Shown in pieces: positions 35,110-45,799 of a stretch of 64,000 bases of DNA. The notes below the pieces were generated by a model. It had not been told where the DNA came from, did no database searches, and saw only the letters and a program-made list of their open reading frames with translations. Source of the stretch: Thunnus maccoyii (lineage: Eukaryota > Chordata > Actinopteri > Scombriformes > Scombridae); NCBI RefSeq assembly GCF_910596095.1, contig NC_056544.1, forward strand, positions 9,285,155-9,349,154. The letters are read 5' to 3'. Both the position numbers and the translations under genes were made by a program. Position 1 is the stretch's first letter; every line of letters starts with the position of its first letter.

Positions 35110-37221
35110 TCTGATTGGCTGCAATTGCCATCCTTAGAGCCATGCCACTAATAGCTAAAAAATCTTGCAAATTGCAAAGTTTTGTCAGTCCATATTACTC
35201 GATATCCAACATTTCCCATGTAGCTATTGAGGGGATTCTAGTGCAGGAGGCACAGCACATGCTCCCTGACCAGATACTGTGTGTAGAGCAGACAAAGCCA
35301 GACTCTTTCATTATTGTCCTTGGCAACTTTAACAAAGGGAATCTCAGCCTCTCTAAATACCGTCAGCTGATTAAATGTCCGAGGGGAGAACACTTTAGAT
35401 CATTGTTACACTTACAATCAACAGTGTCTATCTATCATCCCTTCTCCTGCGCTGCACTGGATCACTCTGACCACACCATAGTTCATCTGATTCCTGCATA
35501 CAGGCAAAAATTAAAACTCTCTAAGATGTTGTGAGGACATCTAAGAAGTGGACCAGTGAAGCTATGTGCTTGGACTGTACTGACTGGGATGTTTTCAGGA
35601 CCGCTTCCAACAGTCTGGATGAGTACACATAGTCTGTGACGTCATACATCAGCTTCTGTGACAACAGCTGTGTACCATCAGGCACCAGGGTTAGTTACAA
35701 CAATGACAAACCCTGGTTTACAGCTAAACGCTGACAGTTAAGGTTGGAAAAGGAGGAAGCTTTTAGGAGTGGGGACAAGGACCAGTTTAAAGAGTCTAAA
35801 TACAGGTTTAGGTCGTGAGAAATGCTAAACATCTGTACTCTGAGAAACTTCAACAGCAGTTCTCATAAAACAACTCGGCCCCTGTCTGGAAGGGCCTCAG
35901 ACAGATCACCAACTATAAACTGAGCCACCCACTCCACTAATGACTTGCACTTGGCCAATGACCTGAATGAGTTCTACTGTCAATATGAAAGACAATGGGA
36001 CAGTCATGACATCTGGCCTCTCCACAACTGCCCACCTCTGAGCACGGGTTTCCCTCAAAGCTGTGTCCTTTCCCCTCTATTCTTCTCCCTGTACACCAAC
36101 AGCTGCACCTCCAGTCATCAGTCCGTCAAGTTCCTGAAGTTTGCAGATGACACCACTCTCATTGGACTCAACTTTGGTGGGGATGAGACTGCCCTACAGG
36201 AGGGAGATTGACCACCTGGTGACTCGGTGCTGACAATACAACATGGAGCTTAACACTCTAAAGATAGTGGAGATGGTTGTGGATTTCAGAGGGAACGCAG
36301 CCCCACCTGCCCGCATCACCCAGTTGACACTGTGGAGTCCTTTGCTTCTTGGGAACCATCATCAGCCAGGACTTCAAGTGTGAGATGAACATCAGCTCCC
36401 TCACCAAGAAGGCTCAGCAGATGATGTACTTCCTGTGGCAGCTGAAGAAATTCAACTTTCCAAAGTCAGTGATGGTGCACTTCTATACCACCATCATTGA
36501 GTCCATCTTCACCTCCTTCATCACCATCTGGTATGCTGCTGCAACTAACAAGGACAAGGGCAGACTGCACCATCTCATCCACTGTGCCGAAAAGGCGATC
36601 AATGCAATCTACTGTCCCTCCAGGACCTGCATGCCTCCAGGACACTGAGGCGAGCAGGAAAGATCATGGCCGACCCCTCCCACCCCAGACATAAACTTTT
36701 TGAAATGCTCCCCTTCTGAAAGAGGCTGAGGTCTGTCAAGACCAAAACCTCACGTCTACAGCTGGCCTCATCAATAAGGCCTGGGACCCCCACTGACACA
36801 GATTCTATCCCCCCATGGACATTACACGTAATATTAACGTAACACCCCACAACCTCACATTTGCACATCTGTGATCTTTGATCTTACATGGCACTTTACA
36901 TTAATACTATTTGTATTATTATCATTATTATTATTATTATTAATGCACACTGCATACTGTTTACTCCTGGTCAGTATTTTGTACACTCATCTCATTCTCC
37001 TCTATTTAATATTTAATATTTAATATTATATAAACCTGTAGCAGTTCCTCTCACTTAGAATATATTTTACATATTTGTTTTTCTTTCTATTGTAATTCTT
37101 TCTTGTTTTAGATTATTTAGGATTACTTAACTTTGTGTATATTTTTTGACTGTTACACACCACAACAACGCCACAGCAAATTCCTTGTATGTGCAAACCT
37201 ACTTAATAAACCTGATTCTGA
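35110..37221 (+). mobile_element. Decayed L2/Rex-Babar-like LINE
   Basis: A sense-strand non-LTR retrotransposon remnant. The endonuclease end reads VLGNFNKGNLSL (about 35310-35345) and DHSDHTIVHLIPAYR (about 35464-35508). The reverse transcriptase core follows, with LSTGFPQSCVLSPLFFSLY and FADDTTLIGL (FADD at 36140-36151). The post-RT region includes YFLWQLKKFNFP, FYTTIIESIFTSFITIWYAA (36349-36648). It ends with AAATTCCTTGTATGTGCAAACC and AATAAACCTGATTCTGAC. Between ERQWDSHDIW and CPPLSTGFPQ the N-terminal RT part is missing, so there is an internal deletion near 36010-36030. Frameshifts and stops break the ORF. The clade is judged from motif style. Confidence 0.85.
36913..36942. repeat. (ATT)n microsatellite
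   Basis: About nine ATT units inside the 3' region of the L2-like LINE. Confidence 0.8.
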
Positions 37222-38703
37222 CACTGCTGAGCAGAGGTGTGTGTATATTTCATATATACATATATTTCAACTACTACTTTCTCCAGAAATGGATACATTG
37301 CAGACGTATCTTGTAAAACAGTAGAACAGTTCTTACTATTCTGTAGACTACAGCACATGCCACATCAAAATCCTTCATCACTCAAGCTTCTTGACAGACT
37401 GTTTGCAATTATCATCTCAATTATCAGTGCTGTTACTGAAATTAAACCACTTCATGACACATCTCTAGTTGTAAGTTACTGCCTGACTGACACCTATAGT
37501 TATAAACTATGTCTGTACCAGGGCTCCTAATTTTTGGAAAAAGTTGTATTGCAAGGAGCTCTAAAATGTCAGGATTGGTAAGGTCTGTCTGTGTTTGCCT
37601 GGTGTGTCACATATTGTCAGGGGCCTCAAGAATTGGCAGCAGATCCCTTTCATTTGTCACAGCAGCAAGTAGGCAGGATGATGTGCCACATTTCCTCAAC
37701 ATTTTGGATTCAGGAAAGGCTTCCATCATCCTCACATACAGTTACAGCGATCACAGAAATCTGTTCCAGTTCCTCTTGCATGTGAACAGCATTTCAGTAA
37801 ATAGTGTGACTTCTTCTCTGGCCACATTTCTTATTTAATTAACCTTTAGGGGACATTTGCTGAGCATGCATACTCCCCCCCACCACTCTACATTCACACA
37901 GCTGCAGAAACTGGCATCGATAGGCTTTATGGTTCAGTTACAGTATAGCTCTCCAGTGATGGCCTCTGAGCATTGAAGCAATTAAGTTTAAGTACCTTGC
38001 TCAAGAACACCTCAACAGCTGCTGTTGAGAGATGAGAGAGACACATTTGCTCGCTGTTTCCTCTCACCTTTCACCAGCTGGTTGAGGGAAACTGGAACAG
38101 CAAGGCTCTTGTCACAAACCCTGTTTGTCTAGCCCAGTGGTCTGCAACCGTGAGATTGGTTCATCCTCTCCGGTTGATGCTGCACCTGCCAGTGAAATCA
38201 GCTGCGGTAGTGTTGGGCCAGAGTGAGAAAGTGTTCGCACAAATCTCTCTGTAGCGAATGCTTGGAGTCCAATTTGTCAGACAGCATACTGCAAGTAGCA
38301 TACTGCTGCAGGTTTGCAGAGGCCACAGTCAAGACCTAACGCTCTTACAGCCCCCTACACTAATCTAACCATAACCAACTATCACATTTTTAAAAGCTTT
38401 TTTTCCTCCCACACACAGACCCAACGCAGCTTCCTAGTTTACAACTAAATGTTTGGAAACTTGTAGAAACTGTAAATTATTGCTGTACAGTGTTCTAATA
38501 TAAGTGATATTGAAGGATGTATTTCTGCTATTTTTTATGATACATGTGGAATATATCATGCAAATATAAATTAAGACAAGGTAATTTGCTTAAATGGCGA
38601 AAAATGAAAGGACTTTTGGGGCCCTGGTGGGTGCATGTCCTCTGCTGGATTGCTTCTGTGCTCAGTTGGCTATGCTTCCATGTGCATATACATATATACT
38701 AGT
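37222..38703. other. Intergenic, unclassified
   Basis: No gene. The segment at about 37900-38100 contains AAGTACCTTGCTCAAGAACA, a phrase I associate with old fish interspersed repeats, but no boundaries are visible. Confidence 0.4.
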
Positions 38704-38704
38704 A

Positions 38705-39568
38705 CAGTGGTTGAAGGAGTATTCAGATCCTTTATTTAAGTAAAAGTACCAATACAGCAATGTAAAATACTCCACTACAAGTAAAAGTCCTACATGAAAA
38801 ACTAAGTTAAAAAAAAAGGTAAAAGTATTAGTAGCAAAATGTAGTTAAAGTATTGCAGTAGTGGTTTGGTCCCTCTGACTGATATATTATTATATATGAC
38901 ATCATTAGATTATTAATACTGAAGCATCAATGTGTAAACAGCATGTTACTGTTGTAGCTGCTGGAAGTGGAGCTAGTTTCAACTACTTTATATACAGTTA
39001 GCTAGTTTAGTCCAGTGGTTCAGGGTCACTAGATAAATCAGAGGGGTCATGAGATGATTAATGGAAAAGAAGAAAAAACAAAGTTCTGATACAAAAATCT
39101 GTTTTCAGTTTTTGGATTTTCTCTCTTATCTTTGATTTTTGGTGAAATTTTGGATCATTTGAACATTTATTGAAATCAAACCATGTGAGAAGTTTAGAGG
39201 GAAAAATCATTATTTGGTGGAGCTGTTAACAACTCATAGACATCTGAAATGTGACCCCGACTACACACGGCTTTTTGTAAGACGTCAAAAGTCAAAAAGG
39301 TTGGAAACCACTGGTTTCATCTTTAACAATGTGTTGTATTTGAAAAGACTGTTATATTATCCATTGTGTCAAATCTGTAAAGTAACTAGTGACTAAATCT
39401 GTCAAATAAATGTAGTGGAGTAGAAAGCACAATGTTTCCCTCTGAAATGTAGTGGAATGAAAGTATTAAGTCACATCAAACAGAAATACTTGAGTAAAAT
39501 GCTGGTACCTCAAAATTGTACTTAAGTACAGTACTTGAGTAAATGTACTTGTTTACTTTTCACCACTG
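38705..39568. mobile_element. hAT-like MITE, outer element of a nest
   Basis: Ends CAGTGGTTGAA and TTTTCACCACTG form short terminal inverted repeats. The subterminal parts carry repeated AAGTAAAAGTACC/GTACTTAAGTACAG-type motifs that I recognise from a common teleost MITE. The flanks share CTAGTA (38699-38704 and 39571-39576), a likely remnant of an 8-bp duplication. It is interrupted by a second MITE at 39013-39313. Confidence 0.65.
39013..39313. mobile_element. hAT-like MITE nested inside another
   Basis: Inverted ends CAGTGGTT(C) and (GG)AAACCACTG, 301 bp. The flanking octamers GTTTAGTC (39005-39012) and GTTTCATC (39314-39321) match at 6 of 8 positions, consistent with an aged 8-bp hAT target duplication. 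Related to the element at 44826-44992 (shared 'cagtggttcc/gggtcac/gaggggt..gagatgattaa' pattern). Confidence 0.7.
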
Positions 39569-39639
39569 GGCTAGTATAAGTGGTGCATCCAATATTTTTA
39601 CAGGGACATTTTGCAGGCTGCTGCGCTAACCTTGAGGCT

Positions 39640-40907
39640 GCTGCCCCCTGCAGGATGACAACAACAACATCACACATTTTGCACAGGAATACAACATTGT
39701 ATGTAACTGTACAGTCGAGTCATCTTTACAGGAAATGGCACAAGTTGCATTTATAAACTTTCAGAAGAAACTGCATATATAACAGATACCCACCCAATTT
39801 CAATGAATTGAATAAATATTGTTTTGTCAATGTGTGACTTTCAATAACACGGTCTTTTTAAGAGGCACATTCAAAGTGATGTAAAGTGCAGCCCCTCAGT
39901 ATTTTGCCAATGACACATTTCCCACTGGTTATTATTTTTGAAATGAACCAGTGATTAGGAGGTCAAAGTCATCTTTGAGGTACACATCCTTAATGAAGTA
40001 CTTGCCAATAATAGTGAAAGAAAAAGTGCATCACTGTCCAAACCCATATGGATTACACTGTATATAACATGCCGGAATTTTAGCTACCTTTATCAAACAA
40101 TAAAACAGCAGAACTGTACAGTATTGCTTAAGGGACTTGGAAAACACTGATGGTTATTTATTGCCACCTAGTGGTTGAATCAGACTGACCAGAGACAAAT
40201 CAATGAGTGACTCTTTAAAGTCAGATTTTGTTTATTCTATTGATTTATTTTTACTATAAAATAAACTGGTACTTCAACTACATCAACATAATTAGCAGAT
40301 TGATCAGCACCTGCTGACCCTATGTCAGTACTCAGTACTACCTGTGGCATTATAATATATGACACTCTTGTAATTCTTGTAAGATCTGGCTTTAGAAAGA
40401 AATTATACTTCTTACAGTTACACAAAAGCACAACATGACTCTAGGGTATTATAGTTATTAGTGAGTCAGCCCAGTGGATGTTTTTAACATTTCAAATGTC
40501 AGGACAAAAGAGTAGACTATAGAAAAACAGCGGTAAGCAATAATTTTCTAATCATAACATGTAGCATAACCGTGATAAGAATCTGATAAAAAATGTCTCA
40601 ATTACATCACCATCTTTGATAATAGATAAAAGGTTTCAAGGACCAACCACAGGAAGAGGAAAAGACAGACAGAATAAACACCATGTACAAACCAAAAATG
40701 TCTATCTGTTCCATCATTAGTTCATTCCCCCTGTATTATCCTCTTGTCTGCCTCCATCATACTTTTTTCTCATTATGACAAAGTAACAATTTAGATTAAT
40801 TTATTAGTTGAGGATTTTATTTTAACCTTTAACTTCGGATGAGATTCAAAGTTTCAAAGATTCCAAAGCTGAATTGTACATTTAGTGATATTGTCCACCA
40901 GGGGGAG
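39640..40907. promoter_or_regulatory. Group of CTCF-like motifs (candidate insulator)
   Basis: Three matches to the CTCF core: TGCCCCCTGCAGG at 39642-39654 (reverse orientation, partial), CCACCTAGTGG at 40164-40174 (forward) and CCACCAGGGGGAG at 40895-40907 (forward, best). They lie between the lrp8 promoter and the tmem125/C1orf210 pair. Motif matches alone are weak evidence of binding. Confidence 0.3.
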
Positions 40908-41410
40908 AAAGTGCACTCTGTAGGTAGTGTATTTTTAGACATGGTAGCCACAAGTTGGCTGCTACAAATGGAAATTTCATTCAAAAATCAAAATCATTGA
41001 TCGTTAATGTGAAGACTCAAGATTATAAATTGAAGAGTCAGTAAAAGAAAGTAAATGCCTTACCATGTGATAAATCTGTGTGGTTATGATGTATCTGTCA
41101 AGCAGAGCTTTCTTACTGCAGACACTTTGACTTCTCAGTGCAAGAGAAGCACAGGTGTAACTAATCAATCAACATCAATCAGCATCAAGTCTTGTTCCAT
41201 TTAGGTGTACCAGCAAACTAGCATATGTGAGAGCAAGGGCTTGGCACTGGAACAAACCGTATGAAACAGCTATTGAACAGTTTCAGCTGTGTCTTCCCAA
41301 GATGATTGATTAGCAACAAACCAAAACACAAGTGTACTGAAATTTGGCTTCTTAAGTGCCAAGATTCTGGGGAAGAAATGTAAATACATCAGGTAGATTA
41401 AGTCATGTTA

Positions 41411-41930
41411 TTAAAGGAACTGTTTTACATTTTGGGGACATATGCTTATCTGTTTTTAGTAAATGAGAAGATTAATACTCTCATATCTGCATCAGTATGT
41501 AACAGGAGACAGGAGATGGCTAGCTTAACTTAGCATTAAGACTGACCACAGGAAAACAGCTAGCCTAGCTCTGTCCAAAGTTAAAAAATATTCACTACCA
41601 GCACCTCTAAAGCTCACTAATAAACACATTATATCTCATTTGCCAAAACAAAAGTATAAAATACAGAAACAGAAGTGTAAAAATTACATGTTGTGGTTTT
41701 CTGGGGAGGTGTGGAACTGACTATTTCTCAGAATTTCCCTGTAAGACCTTTGGACAGAGCCATGATAGCTGTTTCTCCCAGCATTCAGTCTTTATTCTAT
41801 GCTTAGCTAATCATCTCCTGGCTGTAGTTTCATATCGTACAGGCATGAGAGTGGTATCTCATGTAACTCTCTGCAAGAAAGAAAGAAAGATAATGAGTAT
41901 ATTTTCCAAAGTGTTGAACTTTTCCCTTAA
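41411..41930. mobile_element. MITE, PIF/Harbinger-like
   Basis: Left end TAAAGGAACTGTTTTACATT and the reverse complement of the right end (TAAGGGAAAAGTTCAACACT) form imperfect inverted repeats. The flanks suggest a 3-bp TTA duplication. The internal phrases 'gctagcttaacttagcat' and 'cagcacctctaaagctcac' are typical of an abundant percomorph repeat. There is no coding capacity. Confidence 0.6.
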
Positions 41931-42659
41931 ATTCAAGGCAAAATCTTTTAAAGAAATATTTTCAGTGTTGGCAGGTATATTAGTGGAAGTCACAGATCAG
42001 CAGGCACAGGTCAGTAAGAATCCCTCTGAGGAGAGGCAGCGTTCACTGTGGCCAATCTAAGAGGTCAGCTTAGTGTGTGAGTGACGCTATCCTTTGGATC
42101 ACAGAAACACCATTATCAGTACACACTGACATCACTCAGCCCTCCACAACAGCAACGCAACAACCCTCCTCAACTCACACACACCACCACCCGCCTTCTG
42201 CAGCACAGTCATTGTGTTCATCGGGCAGCCCATTGTCTGTGTGTGAGCACGGTAGACAATGTTGCCAATCTTCTTCCAAACCATGATCCAACACTGCTAT
42301 TGTGACCCGTCTTTTTCCCACTTAACCAGACAAGATGGTGTTCCCGTGTGATGAGAGAACGGGGTGGTGGGGGCAGGGGGAGGGTCGGGGTCAGCTGTTG
42401 CGCCTGGCACTGGGGTCATGTCCATGTCAGCATCATTCTCAGTTCTCTACTTGTAATAAGTTGTGGGAGTTCCTACTTTTGTACTGTTGGGTCATTGCTG
42501 CTTTACTACCTTCAGCTTGAAATCAGGATTTGTCTACCATCTACATCGAGTTTCATCTTTGAAACCAGCCTCTGCAGTTCAAATTAATTCCTCAAGCAAC
42601 TGAAAAAAAAATTGTTGAAGTTGGATTACTTTCACACATGACTCAGAAGGAGAGCATCT

Positions 42660-42968
42660 CCTCTAAAGAATGAAACAACAAGACCAAACAACTGTAGGAT
42701 CCTCCAAACTAACTGTTGTAATGCTATGACCAAGGTTATCTGATGGGACGCAGATGGATGGACAGCAACACATAACACTCATCTAACATCAGGTGAGTAA
42801 ATGTTCTCACATCAGTCGAGATAATGCACATGATACTCCTCTCTTTCAGCCGATAATACATATATAGATGTGGTAAAAAGAAAACTAACTGTTGAAATGT
42901 TTTTAAGACCATTCTGTTTGTTATGTTGTATTCTGATCATCAACCCAAATTCTGCACAATGTTACAAG
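42660..42968 (+). other. Possible tmem125 5' UTR exon and intron
   Basis: A good donor (CATCAG|GTGAGTAA, GT at 42793) and a weaker acceptor (TTACAAG at 42968) would remove a 176-bp intron just ahead of the coding exon. Human TMEM125 also has non-coding first exons and a single coding exon. The exon start is not defined by sequence. Confidence 0.35.
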
Positions 42969-43006
42969 GTGTCTGGTTTTTGGATGGCTGAGTTGTGACC
43001 ACCATC

Positions 43007-43723
43007 ATGCCTGAGATGCAGGCCTTCTATCAGCCACGCCATACCATCCGTTATCCCCCAGAGTTCCACCTGGACCCCACCCTGATCCAGCGGCGTGTCC
43101 TGGAGGATCAGGTGGAGCTGTTGTGGTTCAGAGAGCCACGCCACTCCCTGCTGTGTTACTGTGCTTCAGTCGCTCTCATACTAGGGCTGGGCCTTGGCGG
43201 CGTGGGCCTCCTCTCCACTACCACCAGCCTGTCCGGGGAGTGGCGTCTTGGGGTGGGCACCACCCTGTGCCTCTTGGCCCTGGCTGTTCTGCTCAAGCAG
43301 CTCCTCAGCTCTGCCATCCAGGATATGAACTGTGTGCGCAGCCGGCGTCGGATCGACCAGCTGAAGAGCGGTGGGCAGGCTGACCCAGCGCTGATCCTAG
43401 CTGTGGGGCTGGCAGTGATGCTCTGTGGGACAGTGCTGCTCTGTGTGGCCACGATTGGCAGCCAAGGTTATGACAGCAGGGAAATGTTGGTGTCTGGTCT
43501 GGTGCTGATGGCTGCTGGGCTGGGCATGGCTCTAGCAGTAGTGGGCTATAATGTGCTGGTCTACCTGAAGAGGAGAAGAGAGCAGAGGAGGAGGAGGAGG
43601 ATGATGAGAGTGAGCAGAGCGAGGAGGCCGGGGACTCAAGCTGTCAGGGTGTTCAGTGTCTCAGGGGGACAGGTGAGCCAGACCAGGAGAGAGACATCCT
43701 CCAGCAGGACCAGCCTGATCTGA
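43007..43723 (+). CDS. tmem125: Transmembrane protein 125
   Basis: Single-exon ORF of 238 aa encoding TMEM125, a small multi-pass membrane protein of unknown biochemical function. Family hallmarks: LEDQVELLWFREPRHSLLCY (human [20 protein letters not shown]), GGVGLLSTTTSLSGEWRLGV, LCLLALAVLLKQLLSSAIQDMN and a C-terminal SVSGGQ..RRETSSSRTSLI. Four hydrophobic segments at about 47-70, 80-101, 127-149 and 160-187 are followed by a very Arg-rich cytosolic stretch (189-207). The start chosen is the first true ATG, at 43007 (A at -3); upstream in-frame codons are not ATG. It is slightly longer than the human protein, mostly from an N-terminal extension and the basic stretch. AATAAA signals occur at 43913 and 44077. 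It converges with the next gene. Confidence 0.93.
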   Translation: MPEMQAFYQPRHTIRYPPEFHLDPTLIQRRVLEDQVELLWFREPRHSLLCYCASVALILGLGLGGVGLLSTTTSLSGEWRLGVGTTLCLLALAVLLKQLLSSAIQDMNCVRSRRRIDQLKSGGQADPALILAVGLAVMLCGTVLLCVATIGSQGYDSREMLVSGLVLMAAGLGMALAVVGYNVLVYLKRRREQRRRRRMMRVSRARRPGTQAVRVFSVSGGQVSQTRRETSSSRTSLI

Positions 43724-45067
43724 ATGGGCTAAACTGGCAAAAACACTCAGCGGGGAAAAAAATCAAAGTCTGTGAAAGGAAGATTAAATTAAATTTGTAA
43801 AGCAGACACAAGTGAAAGGGAAATAAAGATAGAAACAACAAAGGAGATGAGATTGCCCATTTAAGACTTCACAGCTCTTGTGGTATTTATCCAGTTATTG
43901 TTTTGCCATTAGAATAAAATGGACTACTGCTGAACATCATCAAAAGAACACCTGCACATAATTGGTACCAAAAAAACACACCGCTGTGCAGGTTGCTGTC
44001 AATAATGGATCAATGTACTGATAAGCACATGTATTGCATGTTTTTACTGTCTAAATGCACCATTATTAAGCTTGAAAATAAAGACTCAGTAAGTGTTCAC
44101 ACTAAATCCTTTGTGTGTTCATGGCACGGACTCAAAGACTACAACTGGCAAAGAATGAATGAACATGGAATTCCAATGAGAACAAATTCAATGTATTAAA
44201 ACACTTTTTTTTATTTTATATGATTGCACTCAAGTTCCTGCCTCTCGCACAACAATCAAAATATCACATGTTGGACATTAACAAACTAAAATCTGTAACT
44301 TTCTGCAGGCTCAGATTACAACAAAGATGATGGAGTGTCAAGTTGTTTCACCTCTTTGTGGTTGATTCACAGACAAAATGTAATTTATCAACCAGATAAC
44401 ATGAAAGTGCATATATCATTCACAGTGATGAGGAATTAGCATGGAAACAACAAACAACAAGAAACAAATGAGATCAACATTTCTTATTATTAGTATTGAA
44501 AGCATTGTCACGCTCAGTAAATATGCCAATTTGAGAGTTTCACCGCACTCCTACTTACAGATGGATATATACACAAAATTTATTAGCTGGAAATATTACA
44601 AAATTCAGCATTAATCAGTAGTACTCTTTGTGCTCATGAACTCAATGACAAACAGTAATATTTTAATTTTTTTTTCTCTCTGTTTGTTAACTTTCATTAT
44701 CATTATCAAATAAAACTTTATTTTGGACACGTCCAATCTTTACAACTTCATATCATGTGATATTTTAAGCAACTGTGGCTCATTCAAGTTTTTATCTTTG
44801 CCATACTGTACATCTACTGTTATACCAGTGGTTCCCAACCAGACTGGGACCCCCCAACGGGACACAAGAATCTGAGGGGTTGAGAGATGATTAAAAGAAA
44901 GGAGAAATGACAAATTTCTACTGGATAAATAGTTCCTTTTTTTCCTGACTTTTATCTAAACTTTGATTAGCCAAAAAGGCTGGGAACCACTGCTTTAGAT
45001 AGATTTCTCTATAATGCAATTTAATTTAAGTTGTAAACCAGCTGTCTCCCCTTTTATTTTATCTATC
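43724..45067. other. Convergent 3' UTR region of tmem125 and C1orf210 homolog
   Basis: Contains plus-strand AATAAA at 43913-43918 and 44077-44082 for tmem125, and minus-strand signals (TTTATT on plus at 45052-45057 and near 44718) for the opposing gene. A small hAT-like MITE sits in the middle. No coding sequence was seen. Confidence 0.55.
44826..44992. mobile_element. hAT-like MITE, 167 bp
   Basis: Ends CAGTGGTTCCCAACC and GGCTGGGAACCACTG are inverted repeats (14 of 15). Same family as the nested element at 39013-39313. The flanking octamers do not match well. It probably lies within the 3' UTR or just 3' of the C1orf210 homolog. Confidence 0.75.
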
Positions 45068-45789
45068 TCACCCTATGGTGAACTGAAGATCATCATCGCT
45101 GTCCCCCATCCCCTCCTCTCCCTCCTCTCTTTCTCTCTCTGCCATGTGTCTGTCATTGGTCGTGATGTAGTTATCCTCAATGAAGCCATCATCATCATCA
45201 TCCAGCCCTCTACCCATTCCCATCCTGCCTGACACGCTGCTAGGGAAGGACTCATCTTGGCCATACTGGCTGACCCCGTCGGCCTCTTGGAGCAGAGAGT
45301 GTCTGTAACTGGCCAGGAAACGATGGAAGAGACGAAACTTGACAGCCATCACGATGAGGAGTGACATGGTGAGGACTGTGCCCAGTCCAGCAGCCAGATA
45401 GGACCAGTCCAGTCGCTTTGGGTTGTCTTGTGGATCAGCTTCCCCTGGGAAGACAAAAGGAACAAAATGTTTTGCATCTACATGTAACTATAAAGACAGA
45501 GAGGTCAACAGCAGTGCATTCAAATTGCTTCCTGTAGACAAGATGTTATAGAGTCCAAAGTTCCTCAAACACACCTGGTTGTAAATAGTCAGATGATGGT
45601 ATAATACGCAGCGGATTTTTGTTACTCACTTTGAATTTTGGTACTGTTGGAGTGATCTTCTTCTTCCATCAGATGTCTTTGAGAGCCTTTGTGACCCTCA
45701 AGATCCAATACAGACACAGAATGTGCTTTTATGATAAAAGCTTCACAAAAGAAAAGCACCACAATGATTCTGAAGCTCCACCAACCCAT
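45068..45789 (-). CDS. C1orf210: Type III endosome membrane protein homolog (TEMP/C1orf210)
   Basis: Two coding exons, 45789-45630 and 45444-45068, joined through GTGAGT and a CCCAG acceptor with matching phase 1, give 178 aa. The membrane segment and its flank (about 69-90, [10 protein letters not shown], then [15 protein letters not shown]) and the acidic motif [13 protein letters not shown] (135-147) match human C1orf210 ([31 protein letters not shown]). The human protein is a small endosomal membrane protein. The fish N-terminus ([20 protein letters not shown]) looks like a cleavable signal peptide and is followed by an N-glycosylation sequon (NST, 48-50). Human lacks an obvious signal peptide in my recollection. 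The acidic C-terminal tail is longer here. The gene converges with tmem125, as in human. Confidence 0.88.
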
Positions 45790-45799
45790 CTCTGCGTCC

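Noticed and set aside
43123..43452. Alternative frames on both strands inside tmem125
   Set aside because: Shadows of the GC-rich tmem125 coding exon.
45014..45232. Plus-strand 72-codon frame opposite the C1orf210 homolog
   Set aside because: Shadow of the real minus-strand exon, which has the conserved [11 protein letters not shown] motif.
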